Origin: Candidatus Doudnabacteria bacterium
GTDB lineage: Bacteria > Patescibacteriota > Doudnabacteria > UBA920
DNA: 7,580 bases
Direction: 5' to 3'
Assembly (NCBI GenBank): GCA_023245915.1
Contig: JAHFJK010000058.1
Span: forward strand, 1-7,580
The notes beneath the pieces were generated by a model. The model ran no database searches. It was not told the origin of the DNA and saw only the letters and a list, made by a program, of their open reading frames with translations. Positions 6,040-7,580 of this stretch are shown here, piece after piece. A program made the position numbers and the translations under genes. The stretch's first letter is position 1, and each line of letters starts with the position of its first letter.

Positions 6040-6047
6040 GATTTTGA
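6040..6047. repeat. Right target site duplication of the mobile element
   Basis: GATTTTGA directly follows the right terminal inverted repeat and matches the copy at 5888-5895 base for base. Confidence 0.8.
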
Positions 6048-6060
6048 AATAAGATTCAAC

Positions 6061-7377
6061 CTATTTATTGAGGAAACTTTCAAGTCCTAAATGGCGAAAA
6101 ATTTCAGACTCCAGTTTTCCCTCATCAAAGCCGGCCAAATGCTCTTGTTTGGGCACCACCACATTATAAATGGTGGGCGTGATTAATTGCAAACTTTGGC
6201 CTAAGGTAATTTTATTCGCAAGCTCGAGATACTTTGGGTAATAGTCCTTGTTTGTTTTAAATAAGTCTACTGCGGTAGGCGTAACGTACTTGCTGCCGAC
6301 TTTGAGCCAGGCCAAGGAGCTTTCTGCAAAATTTTTAGTCGGCAGGGAGTTGATTGATGCTGAATCGACTTTCATTTCGTTAAAGAGATTTACAAGTTTA
6401 GTTTTAACTTCAGTCAGCCAGGTTGTTTGGGTAAATCCGCCCACGCAGGAAAACCCGCATATAAGCAAAACCAAAAAACATAAAGGGCTGGAAGGGTAAA
6501 ATTTGCGGTTTTTTAAAAATGATATTATTTCATGTACATTATCTGGTAAATTTTTTACCACTATGCGCCGGCCTTGGTGGCCAATCCCCCAAAACATAAC
6601 ACTATGTTCGTTGGAAAAATATTTTTGCCACAGCTGTCTGCCTTGATTAGTCATTATTATTCTTGCAATCGGATGGCCATCATCAACCAAAATTTTTAAA
6701 AGATAGTCCGATACAATTGTTTCCAAAGGCAAATAAATTAATTTTGGCGCGGAAGGAAAAACTTTTTGCCACAAATTAAAACTGGCGCGGCAGGCTTGGG
6801 TGGAAAAATTTGCTGGCGATCGTGTGCTTTCCAAATCTAAAGTGCCGACCACATCATCCAAGCGGCCTTGAGTAAAAGCTTGGAAGCGTTGAATGTCCTT
6901 TTGACTGATTGTGGGCGAAGAAAAAACCGGTAAATTTTTTAACTGTCCGGGCAAAAAGGAATAACGTTCCAAGTTGCCATCCTGCTTATGTAAAAGCAAA
7001 GACGCGGACCAGGAAGAAGTGTTGTTCAGCGATACGCTTTCGGTGGCTAAAACCGGAACAATTTCATGGGCCTTAAAATGCAAAGAAAAAATCAAATCAC
7101 TGTTAACAAAAATCGGATGGTTCCAAATGCCTAAATGGGAAATAGTCGAAAGCAGGGGTTTGCCTAAAAGCTGGTTGTAAACCGATTCAGCCAAATTCGC
7201 AGTATAAATTTCAGCCGTTTTATTCCTTAAAATTTCCAAAAAGAGCTTATCAGGAGCTTGCCTGCCAACCTGCCAACTTTGCACATATTTTTGCAAAGGC
7301 AAATTGGAATATTTTTCCAAAATTTCCTTCAACACCGGCCGTTTTTTAAAAACCATTTTTTGGATTTCAGGCAACAT
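6061..7377 (-). CDS. Conserved-looking protein of unknown function, 438 residues
   Basis: I do not recognise this family. The frame is long and ends in TAG. The composition is that of a normal soluble protein with mixed charged and aromatic residues, so I take it as real. There is no signal peptide. The only strongly hydrophobic run is at about 298-315 (CFLVLLICGFSCVGGF, with Cys300, Cys307 and Cys311), which could be a buried strand-helix core or one membrane segment. A possible conserved patch is HLGIWNHP (81-88) followed by ESVSLNN (113-119): His, Asn and Glu close together suggest an active or binding site, but no known motif matches. It is separated from the efflux unit by the mobile element and the candidate operator, so no shared operon is implied. 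A -10 box 6 nt before the ATG suggests a leaderless mRNA. Met8 (7356) is an alternative start. Confidence 0.8.
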   Translation of the reverse strand: MLPEIQKMVFKKRPVLKEILEKYSNLPLQKYVQSWQVGRQAPDKLFLEILRNKTAEIYTANLAESVYNQLLGKPLLSTISHLGIWNHPIFVNSDLIFSLHFKAHEIVPVLATESVSLNNTSSWSASLLLHKQDGNLERYSFLPGQLKNLPVFSSPTISQKDIQRFQAFTQGRLDDVVGTLDLESTRSPANFSTQACRASFNLWQKVFPSAPKLIYLPLETIVSDYLLKILVDDGHPIARIIMTNQGRQLWQKYFSNEHSVMFWGIGHQGRRIVVKNLPDNVHEIISFLKNRKFYPSSPLCFLVLLICGFSCVGGFTQTTWLTEVKTKLVNLFNEMKVDSASINSLPTKNFAESSLAWLKVGSKYVTPTAVDLFKTNKDYYPKYLELANKITLGQSLQLITPTIYNVVVPKQEHLAGFDEGKLESEIFRHLGLESFLNK

Positions 7378-7383
7378 AAACTC

Positions 7384-7389
7384 ATTATA
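7384..7389 (-). promoter_or_regulatory. TATAAT box giving a probable leaderless transcript
   Basis: A perfect TATAAT on the minus strand ends 6 nt before the ATG at 7377 (TATAAT-GAGTTT-ATG), so transcription would begin at or beside the start codon. The 17-bp-spaced -35 position holds only a T-run, so the call rests on the -10 box. Confidence 0.5.
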
Positions 7390-7450
7390 GTCTCTTTCGA
7401 TAAATAAAAAAACGGCTCGAAAATTGAAACAGTCTGGAAAAAATTAAATC

Positions 7451-7479
7451 TTGATAAAAACCACTGGATATTATAAAAT
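7451..7479 (+). promoter_or_regulatory. Candidate promoter of tRNA-Lys
   Basis: TTGATA (7451-7456, five of six matches) stands 17 bp before TAAAAT (7474-7479, five of six matches). Transcription would begin near 7486, about 18 nt before the mature tRNA 5' end. Confidence 0.6.
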
Positions 7480-7503
7480 AACAAGGAATTCAAAAACATT
7501 TAT

Positions 7504-7579
7504 GGGATGGTAGCTCAGTTGGTAGAGCAGCGGCCTTTTAAGCCGTTTGTCGAGGGTTCGATCCCCTCCCATCCCACCA
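7504..7579 (+). tRNA. tRNA-Lys, anticodon UUU, CCA encoded
   Basis: A full cloverleaf can be drawn. The acceptor is GGGATGG (7504-7510) with CCATCCC (7569-7575). The D-stem is GCTC/GAGC (7513-7516, 7525-7528). The anticodon stem GCGGC/GCCGT (7530-7534, 7542-7546) closes the loop CTTTTAA, with anticodon TTT at 7537-7539. A 5-nt variable loop follows, then T-stem GAGGG/CCCTC around TTCGATC (7557-7563). The discriminator is A7576 and the CCA tail (7577-7579) is encoded. It decodes AAA and AAG lysine codons. It lies divergent from the 438-residue protein gene; the window ends one base after it. Confidence 0.97.
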
Positions 7580-7580
7580 T

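Overview
The window reads like a piece of a Patescibacteria (Candidate Phyla Radiation) genome, probably from the Parcubacteria side. This is inference, not proof. It rests on three things: a compact AT-leaning layout, no Shine-Dalgarno-like sequence at any of the six protein starts, and a split MacB-type efflux locus with an adaptor of a kind I associate with that group. TGA ends the ATPase gene, so I see no sign of UGA recoding.

Layout, read on the minus strand from right to left. A divergent pair sits at the right edge: tRNA-Lys(UUU) on the plus strand (7504-7579) and an unrecognised 438-residue protein on the minus strand (6061-7377). The protein gene has a TATAAT box only 6 nt before its ATG. 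Downstream of it lies a 144-bp non-coding mobile element (5896-6039) with 14-bp terminal inverted repeats and a perfect 8-bp target duplication. Next comes a candidate operator and promoter, then a five-gene minus-strand unit: AbrB/SpoVT-type regulator (5465-5767), HlyD/MacA-type adaptor (3763-5403), MacB/LolD-type ATPase (2848-3639) and two different MacB/FtsX-type permeases (1452-2753 and 176-1459). Positions 1-175 hold no convincing gene.

The four transport genes should form one ABC efflux machine: an ATPase driving a heterodimer of two permeases, with a membrane-anchored adaptor reaching out from the membrane. The AbrB-type protein heads the unit and is its likely regulator. The substrate cannot be told from sequence; peptide, antibiotic or lipid export is typical of relatives such as MacAB and Bacillus YknXYZ.

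The most interesting material lies between and inside the genes. It includes the complete MITE-like element, GC-rich palindromes apparently inserted in frame into the ATPase and one permease, and two intra-operon spacers built as large inverted repeats. A 13-bp inverted repeat also brackets the adaptor start codon, and a three-half-site operator lies upstream of the regulator.
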